Assembly: GCF_001021085.1 (NCBI RefSeq)
Contig: NZ_CP004021.1
Coordinates: 580,001-644,000 of the forward strand
DNA from: Candidatus Liberibacter africanus PTSAPSY
Lineage (GTDB): Bacteria; Pseudomonadota; Alphaproteobacteria; Rhizobiales; Rhizobiaceae
DNA length: 64,000 nucleotides
Reading direction: 5' to 3'
Positions 47,490 through 58,600 of this stretch are shown here, piece after piece. Under the pieces are notes generated by a model that saw only the letters and a list, made by a program, of their open reading frames with translations, was not told where the DNA came from and ran no database searches. Position 1 is the first letter of the stretch; each line of letters opens with the position of its first letter. Position numbers and translations under genes: made by a program.

Positions 47490-50372
47490 TTAACTTTTAG
47501 GATATCCCAATTCATGCAACGAAAGTGCATCACGAGCAGATACGTCTGGATATGATGGATCCAACCCAACATCTTTGGTAATGCGCCATGATCGGGCACA
47601 TTTTTCCCCTTCTGCTTTAGAGCATTGGACACTAATATTTGGAATGTCAGGAAGGCTAAATGCATCAGTAGGGCCTTGATCATGAATGATTGTTGTGCCC
47701 GAGGTTATGCATATTTCAGCAATATCTATCCCTTCGAGGCTAGATATAAGAGATGAATCAGTGATGTATATAGTGGGGGATGTTTCTAAAGGTGATCCAA
47801 TATTTTTTGATTTTCTTTCTATTTCTAAAGCGCTTATAACCACTTTACGTAATAGTAGGATTTTCCCCCACTTTTGAGAAAGTTGAACATTCTGCCATTC
47901 CATCGGTATTACAGGAAAGTTTTCAAGATGTACTGAGACGGCGTTTAAATCTAGGGAAAGCCATGCTTCTTCTGCTGTAAATGGCAAGATAGGAGCGATC
48001 CAAAGTATCAGGCATTTACATAACTTTCGTATCACCGCAATACTGGATAGGCGTTTTAAACTAGAAGGAGGATCGCAATAAAGCACATCCTTGCGGATAT
48101 CAAAATAAAAAGCAGAAAGCTCTATATTAGAAAAATTGATAAGGTGACGAATGACTGCCTTAAAGTTAAAGGTATTATAAGATTCGCGTATGGTTTTATC
48201 AAGTTCGGTTATGCGATGCAACATAAACTGTTCGAGTAAAGGCATGCTAGCAAGGGATGGTTCCTCATCTGTATCGTGTGCAAGCATTCCAAGCATCCAG
48301 CGAATTGTATTGCGTACCTTTCGGTATGCATCAACATTGGTTTGAATGATATTTTTCCCGAGGCGCTGATCATCATGATAATCAGAATTTACAGCCCAAA
48401 ATCGTAATATGTCAGCGCCTGATTCTGAAATTATTTCTTCAGGAAACATGACATTGCCTTTTGACTTTGACATTTTTTCGCCATTTTCGTCGACAGAAAA
48501 GCCGTGGGTAATGAGTGATGAAAAAGGTGAAGATCCACGTGTCGCACAGCTCTCCAATAATGAGTGCTGAAACCATCCCCGATGTTGATCTGATCCTTCC
48601 AAATATACGTCCGCTGGCCACGATAATTTCGGATTTTTTTCAAGAACCATGGCATGTGTGCAGGCAGAATCAAACCATACATCTAAGATATCTTTTGATT
48701 GTATCCAAGGTTCGCTAGCTCTTTCCCCGAGGAATAAATCGCGCATATTTTCATCAAACCATACATCTGATCCACGATCTTTAAAGGTTTTTATAATCCG
48801 CTCGTTGACAGATTTATCTAAAAGGATTTCACCTTTCTCATTATAAAACAAACAAATAGGGACTCCCCAATGTCTCTGTCGTGATAGTAGCCAATCAGGT
48901 CGTTTTTCAATCATAGACCGCAAACGGTTTTTCCCTGTACATGGGAAAAACTGTATTTTTTCTATTTCTGAAAGTGCACGAGAACGGAGGGTCGTTCCAT
49001 CTTCAAAATTTTTATCCATGTGCATAAACCATTGAGATATAGTTCTGAATATTATAGGTTTTTTTGATCTCCACGAATGAGGATATGAATGTCTTATAAT
49101 ACTGCGGTTGAGGAGTGCGCGAGAATTGATCAAGGCGCGAATGATTTCTTCATTCGCATTTCCCTGTGCTCCCGTATCATCTAAAACACGTGCTCCGTCA
49201 AATCCTGGGGCTTCTTTTGTATAAAATCCATTTTCATCCACAGGAGAAGGGATTCTTGTATTTATCGAGCGATCTTGAAGCATTTTTTTTGCTTTATTCC
49301 ATGCGGAAAAATCTTCAACTCCATGACTAGGAGCAACATGGACAAATCCTGTCCCAGAATTGTTGCTAACGTATTCAGCATCAATGATAGGCACTGGGAA
49401 AGTATAGCCTAGTTTTTCTAATGGATGTGAGCAAATGATTTGAGATAAATCTTTAGCTTTTACATCGCAAACTAATTCAATCTGTACATGAATTTGATCT
49501 GCTATTTTCTGCGCAAGATTCTTAGAAAAAACCAGGTTATTTCCCGTGTCAAAAGTCTGTTGTTTGTTGGAGGAGATTACTCTATAGAGTCCATATTGAT
49601 GGTTTGAAGAAAACGCAATAGCTCTATTGCCTGGGATTGTCCATGGTGTTGTCGTCCATATCACAACTTGTGCTTCACGTAAATAATCAGCGGATGATTT
49701 TATAGGAAACCCTACTACGATAGAATCACTATCCACGTCATGATATTCAATTTCGGCTTCTGCTAGGGTTGTCTGTTCTACGATTGACCACATAATCGGC
49801 TTGATTCCACGATATATTTGATTGGATTCAGCGATTTTTAGAATTTCAAATGCTATTTGCGCTTCAGCTTCTTTGGTCATGGTAGTATAAGGGTTTTTGA
49901 AATCTCCTATGACACCTAATCGTTCAAACTCTTTTGATTGAATTTCAATCCAAGCGTTGGCAGAATCGCGACATGCTTGGCGGAACTCATTCACGGGAAT
50001 TTCTTCCTTGCGTTTCCCTTTTTCGAGGTACTCATTTTCTACTTTCCACTCAATGGGGAGTCCATGGCAATCCCATCCTGGGACGAAGGAAGCATTAAAA
50101 TCTCTCATTTGAAATGAGCGCACTGTTACGTCTTTTAAAATCTTATTTAACGCGTGTCCTATGTGAATATGTCCATTAGCATAAGGAGGCCCATCGTGTA
50201 ATGTAAAATTTTTACGACCGACTCTACTTTCACGTAGTTTGTCGAACAAGTTGATTTTTTGCCAATAAGCGAGTAATTCTTGCTCTTTCTGGGGCAATGT
50301 TGCTTTCATAGGGAAATTGGTTTTAGGTAAGTACAACGTGCTGGAATAATTTTTTTTTGATTCAGTATTCAT
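47490..50372 (-). CDS. ileS: Isoleucyl-tRNA synthetase
   Basis: IleS charges tRNA-Ile. The class I enzyme of about 960 residues has HIHIGHALNK (HIGH) near residue 70, WDCHGLPIEWKVE, a long editing domain with TTPWTIPGNRA, and GEKMSKSKGN (KMSKS). The C-terminal zinc ribbon is degraded: two cysteines of the first pair remain in CSKAEGEKCARSW, where the family has C-x-x-C with CARCW. The second pair is replaced in PDVSARDALS. I chose ATG 50372 (MNTESKKNY) as the start; ATG or nearby codons up to 50396 are alternatives. Both catalytic motifs are intact, so it should be active. Confidence 0.96.
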   Translation of the reverse strand: MNTESKKNYSSTLYLPKTNFPMKATLPQKEQELLAYWQKINLFDKLRESRVGRKNFTLHDGPPYANGHIHIGHALNKILKDVTVRSFQMRDFNASFVPGWDCHGLPIEWKVENEYLEKGKRKEEIPVNEFRQACRDSANAWIEIQSKEFERLGVIGDFKNPYTTMTKEAEAQIAFEILKIAESNQIYRGIKPIMWSIVEQTTLAEAEIEYHDVDSDSIVVGFPIKSSADYLREAQVVIWTTTPWTIPGNRAIAFSSNHQYGLYRVISSNKQQTFDTGNNLVFSKNLAQKIADQIHVQIELVCDVKAKDLSQIICSHPLEKLGYTFPVPIIDAEYVSNNSGTGFVHVAPSHGVEDFSAWNKAKKMLQDRSINTRIPSPVDENGFYTKEAPGFDGARVLDDTGAQGNANEEIIRALINSRALLNRSIIRHSYPHSWRSKKPIIFRTISQWFMHMDKNFEDGTTLRSRALSEIEKIQFFPCTGKNRLRSMIEKRPDWLLSRQRHWGVPICLFYNEKGEILLDKSVNERIIKTFKDRGSDVWFDENMRDLFLGERASEPWIQSKDILDVWFDSACTHAMVLEKNPKLSWPADVYLEGSDQHRGWFQHSLLESCATRGSSPFSSLITHGFSVDENGEKMSKSKGNVMFPEEIISESGADILRFWAVNSDYHDDQRLGKNIIQTNVDAYRKVRNTIRWMLGMLAHDTDEEPSLASMPLLEQFMLHRITELDKTIRESYNTFNFKAVIRHLINFSNIELSAFYFDIRKDVLYCDPPSSLKRLSSIAVIRKLCKCLILWIAPILPFTAEEAWLSLDLNAVSVHLENFPVIPMEWQNVQLSQKWGKILLLRKVVISALEIERKSKNIGSPLETSPTIYITDSSLISSLEGIDIAEICITSGTTIIHDQGPTDAFSLPDIPNISVQCSKAEGEKCARSWRITKDVGLDPSYPDVSARDALSLHELGYPKS

Positions 50373-50579
50373 TATTTTTTTATCCCTTTTCATCAAGGAT
50401 TAATACTACAATACCTAAAACAAGTTATGGTATTGAATATCTTTATAATTTTGTGGATTATTAATGTAGATGATCCAAGCTAGACTAGAGTGGATTTACT
50501 GCTTTTATTAGATGTAAGTATATTCATATTTTTCTTACAATCTATGGAAGATTCTATCTCTAATGTGGAATAAAAAAAC

Positions 50580-51230
50580 TTATTGGCTTGCCCATAATAT
50601 TTTAGCGATCCACTCTATATCTGACATATCAATGGTATCTACAGGATAATAGCAATTCAAAGACATAAGATCTATTGATCTGCCTCTTCTATTTATCAAT
50701 ACTTTTGCAGCTATATCACCAACACGAGGCTTTATCAATATTCTATCACCACAATTTACTTGCATGGTAGCATTAAGAATTAATATATCTCCTTTCCTAT
50801 ACAAAGGCAACATACTAGTATCTTGTATTTGAATCGCATAGATCCCATTGTGTGGAGATCTAATTTCCGGAATACCCACAGTGTTCCATTTTCCCCCAGC
50901 GGGAAATCCTCCGCTATCAAAAAAGCCACTTGATCCATTTGATGGAAAATTTAAGAGAGGAATTTCTTTTTCATGTTCATTAGTATTTGCATCACTAGAA
51001 AATGGTAGATCAAGAAATTGGAAAATTGTTTCGTTAGTAGCTTCTAGTATCTTAAAAATAGATTCTGTTGAAGGCCATCGGCTACGCCCACCAAGGCTTA
51101 ATCGTTTGGATTTATTAAAGGAAGTCGGATCCAATCCTGCTTTTCGAGCAAGACCTGAGGGAGTAAGGTGATGGCGTTTAGCCATCCGATCTATCGCTTC
51201 CCATATCTTTTCGTGTGAAAACGTTGTCAT
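50580..51230 (-). CDS. HTH transcriptional regulator with S24 (LexA-like) domain
   Basis: This is a 216-residue cytoplasmic regulator. An N-terminal helix-turn-helix (HEKIWEAIDRMAKRHHLTPSGLARKAGLDP) is followed by PSTESIFKILEAT. The C-terminal S24 fold has the nucleophile serine in IQDTSMLPLYRKGDI and the lysine in GDIAAKVLI. This matches a rhizobial S24 'C2-like' regulator that is not part of a phage. I see no clear Ala-Gly self-cleavage bond before the serine, so autoproteolysis is unproven. I chose ATG 51230 by family alignment; 51344 would add 38 poorly conserved residues. Confidence 0.88.
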   Translation of the reverse strand: MTTFSHEKIWEAIDRMAKRHHLTPSGLARKAGLDPTSFNKSKRLSLGGRSRWPSTESIFKILEATNETIFQFLDLPFSSDANTNEHEKEIPLLNFPSNGSSGFFDSGGFPAGGKWNTVGIPEIRSPHNGIYAIQIQDTSMLPLYRKGDILILNATMQVNCGDRILIKPRVGDIAAKVLINRRGRSIDLMSLNCYYPVDTIDMSDIEWIAKILWASQ

Positions 51231-51791
51231 GATGATATATAATCGATGAACAAAATATTCGTACAGAACAATCGGGTCATTAAAAGTATCTTTTCCATGA
51301 TGATGAAACTTGGGATTTATAGTATCTTTGAATAAAGAGTACAATTCAGAGGATAGAAATGTGCAAACATTGTATTCAATAATCCTAAATATAGTAATTG
51401 AAAGAACTGGGCTAGTTAATCGAAGAGAGCATACTTTTGTAACAAATGAAAAATTTGATTTGTTAATGTATTAATATTTATACTGCTGAATATCAATGCG
51501 ATTTCGAGATAATATTTCTTTCAAATAGCATTTTCAATGCTTTCTTCTTTAATATTTTTGAGCATTTTTCATTCTACTATAAAATAGACGCTTATGATAT
51601 ATGAATTTTTATATCTTGTTTCCAAAAAAGTATGAGAAAATTATAATGTTTTGATAAGTAGAAAATTCATAAGTTACGGGACAGGGATAAAGATGATGAA
51701 AAATACTCTGTATTGTTGACATCTATTCGTAAATTCTGCGATATCTTGAAATACGATGAACAAATTAATGTATAGCATAGGTGTTTTTTAG
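51231..51791. other. Divergent intergenic region, regulator/DUF1036
   Basis: About 560 AT-rich bp between the divergent S24 regulator and the DUF1036-pyk unit. Promoters for both should be here. I saw no gene and no convincing operator palindrome. Confidence 0.45.
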
Positions 51792-52208
51792 ATGCTGCGT
51801 GGTTTTTCTATTTTTGTATTTTTTGGGGTTATGATTCTTTTGTCAAGTAATTCTTTTGCTGGGTTCCGAGTTTGTAATGGCACGAAAAATTTGATCGGTG
51901 TTGCTATAGGATATCCTTCTGAAAATGGTGGATGGGTTACAAATGGATGGTGGCATATTCCTGGGAATGCTTGTGAGACTATTGTAAAAGGTGTTTTGGA
52001 TTCGCGATACTATTATTTATATGCCGAGGGAGTAGCGCATGGTGAACGGTGGCTTGGAAATGTTCAAATGTGTGTAGGACAAGATGAATTTAATATTGTG
52101 GGTATCAAAGATTGTTATGCACGTGGTTATTTGAGAGTCGGTTTCACCGAATATGATACAGGACAACATGAAAATTGGACAGTGCAACTAACTGATCCTT
52201 CAGAATAA
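51792..52208 (+). CDS. DUF1036 secreted protein
   Basis: This 138-residue protein has a signal peptide (about 1-23, cleaved near SNSFAG) and then a small domain with FRVCNGTKNLIGVAIGY, GWWHIPGNACETI and DCYARGY. Paired cysteines in a secreted protein suggest disulfides and DsbA dependence. DUF1036 has no known function. It lies 10 bp before pyk, the usual rhizobial arrangement, so the two are probably co-transcribed. Confidence 0.88.
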   Translation: MLRGFSIFVFFGVMILLSSNSFAGFRVCNGTKNLIGVAIGYPSENGGWVTNGWWHIPGNACETIVKGVLDSRYYYLYAEGVAHGERWLGNVQMCVGQDEFNIVGIKDCYARGYLRVGFTEYDTGQHENWTVQLTDPSE

Positions 52209-52218
52209 GGAGATAGAG

Positions 52219-53661
52219 ATGCCAATTCTCCGTAGAATTAAAATAATTTCCACATTAGGACCGTCTTCTTTTTCAGCAGATGTAATTAGTCGTTTGCATG
52301 AAGAAGGGACAGATGTATTCCGCATCAATATGAGTCATACGAGTCATGAGAAGATGCGGGAGCTTATAAAAAAGATTCGGGCAGTAGAGTCGAAGTCGCA
52401 ACGTCCTATTGGTATTTTAATAGATTTACAGGGCCCTAAATTTCGTATTGGAGAATTTGAGGGTTCTAGAGCTTCTTTAAAAGAGGGGCAGGTTTTCACT
52501 TTAGATAATAAAAATGCTCTTGGAAATTCTGAACGTGTTACTTTTCCATATCCAGAGACCTTTGAATCTATCAAAATAGGTGATCGATTGCTGATTGATG
52601 ATGGAAAAGTAAAGCTATGTGTGCAAGAAAGAACCTCAGATTATATAAGATGTAAAGTAATTGCGGGAACTGCTATCTCTGACCGCAAGGGCATTTCATT
52701 CCCAGATACTTTCTTAAAAACTCAGGCTTTGACTCAAAAAGATAGAGAAGATCTTCATGCAGCACTGCAAACTTCTGAAGTAGATTGGATAGCTCTTTCT
52801 TTTATTCAATCTGCCGATGATTTGGTGGAGATTAGAAATATTCTTTCTAATAAGAAAATAGGTTTGATGTCAAAGATAGAGAAACCTCGTGCTATTGAAT
52901 GTGCTGCGGAAATCATTAAGCTATCAGATGCAGTTATGGTCGCACGTGGAGATCTTGGGGTAGAAATGGCGCTGGAATTAATTCCAGGCATCCAGAAGAA
53001 ACTAATTCGGATTGCTCGAAAATTAGGAAAGCCAGTTGTGATAGCGACTCAGATGCTTGAATCGATGGTAACATCTCCCGTTCCAACGCGTGCGGAGGTT
53101 TCTGATGTGGCCACTGCTGTATTTGAAGAGGCTGATGCCATTATGTTGTCAGCAGAAACGGCTTCGGGATCTTATCCTGTTGATTCTGTAAAGACAATGT
53201 CATTGGTTGCGTCTTCTGCTGAAAGAGATCCAAGTTGGCAGGAAATGAGATCTCTTTGTCGTATTGAGCCTAATAAAACAGGGGCGGATGTTATATCTTC
53301 AGCTGCACGTCAAATAGCAGAAACGTTACGTTTATCTGCTATTGTTTGTTATACCGCTTCTGGAGATACTGGGTTACGAGCTGCACGTGAACGTCCAAAA
53401 CAGGAGATAATAGCGTTGTCTCCAGTTATTCAGACGGCACGCAGATTATCTCTTGTATGGGGAATTCATTGTGTAGTCACTGAAGATGCTTCTGATCTTG
53501 ATGATATGGTTAATCGTGCTTGCCGTATTGTCGTAGAACAAGGATTCGGGGATCCAGGGGATCGTATAATAATTTCTGCAGGATTACCTTTAGGAACGCC
53601 GGGTTCAACTAATATGTTGCGCATTGTTTATATAGGGGCGGATGGACTAAGCGGTACGTAA
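52219..53661 (+). CDS. pyk: Pyruvate kinase
   Basis: Pyk makes pyruvate and ATP from PEP and ADP. The 480 residues include KIISTLGPSS at the N-terminus, RINMSHTSHE, the active-site block VMVARGDLGVEM (about 239-250), ATQMLESMV and ADAIMLSAETASGSYP. Length is normal. AAGGAG precedes ATG 52219. The 3' end is part of a 221-bp tandem duplication, but the gene itself is intact. Confidence 0.98.
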   Translation: MPILRRIKIISTLGPSSFSADVISRLHEEGTDVFRINMSHTSHEKMRELIKKIRAVESKSQRPIGILIDLQGPKFRIGEFEGSRASLKEGQVFTLDNKNALGNSERVTFPYPETFESIKIGDRLLIDDGKVKLCVQERTSDYIRCKVIAGTAISDRKGISFPDTFLKTQALTQKDREDLHAALQTSEVDWIALSFIQSADDLVEIRNILSNKKIGLMSKIEKPRAIECAAEIIKLSDAVMVARGDLGVEMALELIPGIQKKLIRIARKLGKPVVIATQMLESMVTSPVPTRAEVSDVATAVFEEADAIMLSAETASGSYPVDSVKTMSLVASSAERDPSWQEMRSLCRIEPNKTGADVISSAARQIAETLRLSAIVCYTASGDTGLRAARERPKQEIIALSPVIQTARRLSLVWGIHCVVTEDASDLDDMVNRACRIVVEQGFGDPGDRIIISAGLPLGTPGSTNMLRIVYIGADGLSGT

Positions 53662-53961
53662 ATTTTTCTGAGACATTGCAATCAGTATTCAAAAATGAAT
53701 ACTTGCTTATTCTTTAGAAAGAATATCGTATATTTCCCCCTTGCTGTATTGTCGTAGAACAAGGATTCAGGGGGCCAGGGGATCGTGTAATCATTTCTGC
53801 AGGATTACCTTTAGGAACGCCGAGTTCAACTAATATGTTGCGCATTGTTTATATAGAGGCGGATGGACTAAGCGGTACGTAAATTTTTCTGAGACATCGC
53901 AATCAGTATTCAAAAATGAATACTTGCTTATTTTTTAGAAATAATATCGTATATTTCCCCT
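53521..53961. repeat. 221-bp tandem duplication at the pyk/glycosyltransferase junction
   Basis: Copy 1 runs from 53521 to about 53740 and copy 2 from 53742 to about 53961, with only a handful of differences. Each copy holds the last 47 codons of pyk, the terminator hairpin and the last codons of the convergent glycosyltransferase. pyk uses copy 1 and the glycosyltransferase uses copy 2, so both genes stay whole. The inner halves, 53707-53740 and 53742-53882, are dead remnants. Confidence 0.95.
53684..53713. terminator. Hairpin after pyk
   Basis: AGTATTCA and TGAATACT pair around AAAA and are followed by a T-rich stretch on the plus strand. It sits between two convergent genes and is duplicated 221 bp further on at 53905-53934. 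Confidence 0.6.
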
Positions 53962-54977
53962 ATTGCAGTAGCTTCTTTGGTAAGTTGAAAGTGTTTAACA
54001 GCGCGTTCTCTTCCTCTGTTACCGGTATCGGACATTATTTTTTCTGAATTCATAAAGTGTAAAACTGCTTTTTCAAGTGCATGGACATCTCCAGCTGGGA
54101 AGATAATGCCAGCCTTCTCATTTTCTGGATCTAATAATTCCGAGAATACACCCACATTAGCTGCTACCACTGGAATGCCACTTGCCATGGCTTCTAAAGC
54201 AGTTAATCCAAATCCTTCATGCAATTGTGGGGCTATAAAAATATTCAATGCACGATACCAATCATCTATAGAATACTTTTCATCTATAAATAGTATACGT
54301 TTTTCTAATCCAGCTTTCTGTATGCTCTTTTGGATTTTTCTTTTGAAAAAATAATGTTTAAAAGTTGTTTTCCCGACAACCACAGCTATCCACTCTGGAT
54401 GAGAAGGGAGTATATTTATCATACAATTAACGAATAATTCCGTTCCTTTGATTTTACGGATACGTCCAAAACAACCAATGATCTTTTTATGTTCTGGCAT
54501 TTTGACATGGCGTCGCGCTTCTTTTTTATCGCTAGTAGGATAAAATCGTTCTGTATTAATACCATGCATGATGATAGTGTTGGGACGTTTGATAAAGAGA
54601 GCTGATTTTTTGCTGGTAGTGATAACTGCGTCCATGCGAGAAATGAGGTATCGACTCCATTTCGTATGATTCCGTTGCGAAGATGAAGTGAATATAAGCT
54701 TTAAAGGCATTTTTAAAACATCACGCATTAGAACGCCTACTAGCATTTCATTATTACGACGTGCATGCCAAATACGATTATTTTTATTTCTTGGCTTTTC
54801 CCAACAAGATAGAAGAGATAATATGCCAATACTAATGATTTTATTGGGTAAAAAATACCCAAAAACAACCAAGCGTTGTCCAAGTTTACGTTGTTCTGGA
54901 CAAAGAGCAAATATGGTTGAAGTAACGCCTGAATGTCTTATTTTAAGATTTGGAGCAATAATATCAATTTCTCTCAT
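53928..54977 (-). CDS. LPS core glycosyltransferase, LpcC/LpsE-like (GT4 family)
   Basis: This GT-B fold transferase of about 349 residues resembles the rhizobial LpcC mannosyltransferase of LPS core synthesis. Landmarks in order are IWHARRNNEMLVGV, RMDAVITTS, IIMHGINTERFYP, IIGCFGRIRKIKGTELFV and the donor-sugar site HEGFGLTALEAMASGIPVVA. It probably acts at the inner face of the inner membrane. I chose ATG 54977 (MREIDIIAPN) by family alignment; an ATG at 55043 would overlap greA. Its last codons lie in copy 2 of the 221-bp duplication. Confidence 0.87.
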   Translation of the reverse strand: MREIDIIAPNLKIRHSGVTSTIFALCPEQRKLGQRLVVFGYFLPNKIISIGILSLLSCWEKPRNKNNRIWHARRNNEMLVGVLMRDVLKMPLKLIFTSSSQRNHTKWSRYLISRMDAVITTSKKSALFIKRPNTIIMHGINTERFYPTSDKKEARRHVKMPEHKKIIGCFGRIRKIKGTELFVNCMINILPSHPEWIAVVVGKTTFKHYFFKRKIQKSIQKAGLEKRILFIDEKYSIDDWYRALNIFIAPQLHEGFGLTALEAMASGIPVVAANVGVFSELLDPENEKAGIIFPAGDVHALEKAVLHFMNSEKIMSDTGNRGRERAVKHFQLTKEATAIGEIYDIISKK

Positions 54978-55014
54978 ATCAACCAATTGATGCGAAGATT
55001 GTATTTGACTTTTA

Positions 55015-55491
55015 TCAGACCCATAAAACTTTAAGAATTTCATAATTCTTTTGTCCCCCAGGAGCATTAACTGAAATGGTGTCTCCTAATTCTTTCCCAA
55101 TGAGAGCTCTCGCAATTGGAGATGATATTGAGACGAGGCCAGATTTTACATCGGCTTCTTGGTCTCCAACAATTTGATAGTTCTTTTGATCTCCTGAATC
55201 TTCATCTACAAGATATACAGTAGCTCCAAATGCAATTTTAGATCCAGACATTTGCGAAATATCGATTACTTCTGCGCATGTTGTGATGTTTTCAAGATCT
55301 ACTATTCTCCTTTCATTTAAGTTTTGTAATTCCTTAGATGCTTGATACTCTGCATTTTCTGAAAGGTCTCCATATGCACGAGCCTCTGATATAGCTTTGA
55401 TAATCCTAGGACGTTCTTCTTGTTGTCTCCAACGTAATTCTTTTTGAATTTTATCAAAACCCTGAGATGTTATAGGAATTTTATTTACCAT
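55015..55491 (-). CDS. greA: Transcription elongation factor GreA
   Basis: GreA stimulates transcript cleavage by backtracked RNA polymerase. The 158 residues have an N-terminal coiled coil with [14 protein letters not shown], whose acidic tip is kept, and a C-terminal FKBP-like domain with [14 protein letters not shown]. Both are typical. I chose ATG 55491 (MVNKIPIT); an ATG at 55509 is also in frame. The glycosyltransferase follows closely, suggesting one transcript. Confidence 0.96.
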   Translation of the reverse strand: MVNKIPITSQGFDKIQKELRWRQQEERPRIIKAISEARAYGDLSENAEYQASKELQNLNERRIVDLENITTCAEVIDISQMSGSKIAFGATVYLVDEDSGDQKNYQIVGDQEADVKSGLVSISSPIARALIGKELGDTISVNAPGGQKNYEILKVLWV

Positions 55492-55655
55492 GGTTACGCA
55501 TCCTTGCAATTAAAATGTCGCTTATAATAAAAGGGACATATGGGACTTTTCATACTAAAAATTTCCTATTTTTTCTTATAAGAAATAACGTGCGAAACGA
55601 CATTTTATATTATTTTCAGTGAAAAGTACAATTTATGATTAATATTATAATTGGT

Positions 55656-58600
55656 TTAACGATAGCTTTGCAAACTGTAAACTTCAAGACTTCCTGCTTT
55701 GAGCGCTTGAATCGCTTGAGATACTGCTTCTGCTCCCGCAATAGTCGTATAATAAGGTATTTTCCTAATCAAAGTTGATCTTCGTAATGATTTGGAATCT
55801 TCAATAGCCTTTTTCCCTTCAGTGGTATTAATCACTAAGTGTACTTGGCGATTGCTGATCACATCTTCAATATGTGGTCTTCCTTCTAAGACTTTATTGA
55901 TTTTTTGTGTCGTTAAGCCATTGGACTCCAAAAATCGTGCTGTTCCTTCAGTTGCCATGATTTTAAAGCCCATATTCTTAAATTTTTGTATGATGGGCAC
56001 AATGCGTTTTTTGTCTGCATCGCGAACAGAAACAAAAACAGTTCCTTCATGAGGAAGGTCAACTCCAGCTCCTAGTTGTGATTTTGCAAACGCTAGAGGA
56101 AAATCTTTATCCATTCCTATTACTTCTCCGGTTGAGCGCATCTCAGGGCCAAGTAGGATGTCAACTCCTAGAAATTTATTGAAAGGAAAAACAGATTCTT
56201 TTACGGCGAAGTGTTTAATTTTGGATAGATCAGGTCTCTTTCCATAAGCTTCTATAGAAGATTCAAGGCTTTCGCCTGCTATAATACGGGCAGCGACTTT
56301 TGCAACAGGGAATCCAATCGTTTTTGCAACAAAAGGTACTGTACGCGATGCTCTGGGATTAACTTCTAGAATGTAAATTATTCCATCTTTAATTGCATAT
56401 TGGATATTAATTAATCCTACAACATTTAGTGCGCGAGCTAAATCTTTAGTCTGAGAACGTAATTCCTCCTTGAGATTTTCTGAGAGCGAGCGAGGTGGCA
56501 ATGAACAAGCGGAATCGCCAGAATGAATTCCGGCTTCTTCGATATGCTCCATAATTCCTACTATAATAACTTGGTCGTTTTGGCATAAAGCATCTACGTC
56601 GACTTCTATAGCATCGGATAAATAGCTGTCAAATAACAGAGGATGTTTTCCTAATAAGGTATTAATCTGTCCTGTCTTGTCATTTGGATACTGCCGTTTA
56701 ATTTCTTCTGAAACGAGCTCTGGAAGAGTGTCAAGAAGGTAATCCTGCAACATACTTTCAGAGTATATAATTTGCATAGCGCGACCACCTAAAACATAGG
56801 ACGGGCGAATTAAAAAGGGAAATCCAATTTCATTTGCGATCAATCGTGCCTGTTCTACGGAGTGAGAAATGCCATTTTTAGGCTGATTCAGTCCTAATTT
56901 TATTAATAATTTTTGAAAACGATCACGATCTTCAGCGAGATCTATAGAATCAGGTTGTGTTCCGAGAATAGGAATTTGATTCTTTTCAAGGATTTTAGCG
57001 AGTTTTAACGGTGTCTGCCCTCCAAATTGTACTATTACGCCTATTAACTGACCTTTTTGTTTTTCTACACGTAAAATTTCAAGAACATCTTCTTCGGTCA
57101 GGGATTCAAAATACAATTTTTCTGCAACATCATAATCTGTTGATACAGTTTCAGGGTTGCAGTTGACCATTATTGTTTCAAATCCTGCTTCGTTTAAAGA
57201 GAAAGCAGCGTGACAACAACAATAGTCAAATTCAATCCCCTGTCCAATGCGATTAGGGCCCCCTCCAAGAATAACAATTTTCTTTCTATCAGAGACCTTA
57301 TCTTCAGATACCATTTGATCAATAAAATTTGTTTCATAAGTAGAGTACATGTAAGAGGTGGGAGATGAAAATTCTCCAGCACAAGTATCGATGCACTTGA
57401 AGACGGGATGTACATTCAATTTATTCCGTATTTTTCGTATTTCGTAAGTAGGAATACCGGATAAGATTGATAATCTAGCATCAGAAAATCCCATGGCCTT
57501 GATAGCATGAAGATTCTGAAAATCTTGTGGAAGACCATGTTCACAAATACGATGTTCCATATCAACAATCATCTTGATTTGTTGAATGAACCAAGGGTCG
57601 ATACTACAACTTTGGTGTGTCTCTTCTACGCTCATTCCTAAGCGTAATGCTTGTGCTACCATACGCAATCTATCTGGGCAAGGTATGTTGATAGCAGCAC
57701 GAATTACATCTTGATCTTTTGCAGATTCCATTGAAGGTATATGAATTTCATCTAACCCAGTAAGGCCAGTTTCGAGACCGCGTAACGCTTTTTGTAAAGA
57801 TTCTGCAAAACTACGGCCTATTGCCATTACTTCTCCAACGGATTTCATGGAAGTTGTTAAGGTCGTGTCTGAACCAGGGAATTTTTCAAAGGCAAATCGT
57901 GGAATTTTTGTGACGATATAGTCGATTGATGGCTCAAAAGCGGCAGAGGTTTTCCCTCCCGTAATGTCATTGCTAAGTTCATCTAAAGTATAACCAACAG
58001 CTAGTTTTGCTGCAATTTTTGCAATTGGAAAGCCTGTGGCTTTAGATGCTAAGGCGGATGAACGTGATACTCTTGGGTTCATTTCAATTACGACCATTTG
58101 TCCATTTTTTGGATTTACGGCAAATTGTACATTTGCTCCTCCAGTCTCCACGCCGATTTCTTTTAGTACTGCAATTGCAGCATTGCGCATTGATTGATAC
58201 TCTTTATCCGTTAAAGTCATAGCAGGTGCAACTGTGATTGAATCTCCAGTATGAACGCCCATAGGATCAATATTTTCGATTGAACAAACAACGATACAAT
58301 TATCGTTTGTATCGCGGATCATTTCAAACTCGTATTCTTTCCAGCCTAAGACGGATTCTTCTATTAATACCTCAGTAGTGGGAGAAGCACGAAGGCCATT
58401 TTCAACGATTTCAAAGAATTCTGATTGATTATAGGCTATGCCACCTCCTGTTCCTCCAAGGGTAAAAGATGGACGGACAATAATGGGGAGACCAATTTCA
58501 TCAAGAGCTTGCACAGCGACAGCCATCGCATGGCAAATATATCGATTTTTTCTATCGTTTTCTTCCAAATTCCACTTTATTTCTAGGGCGTATAATGCAG

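Noticed and set aside
50580..51230. S24/HTH regulator as a prophage repressor
   Set aside because: No phage genes, integrase or attachment repeats surround it, and the sequence fits a chromosomal rhizobial regulator.
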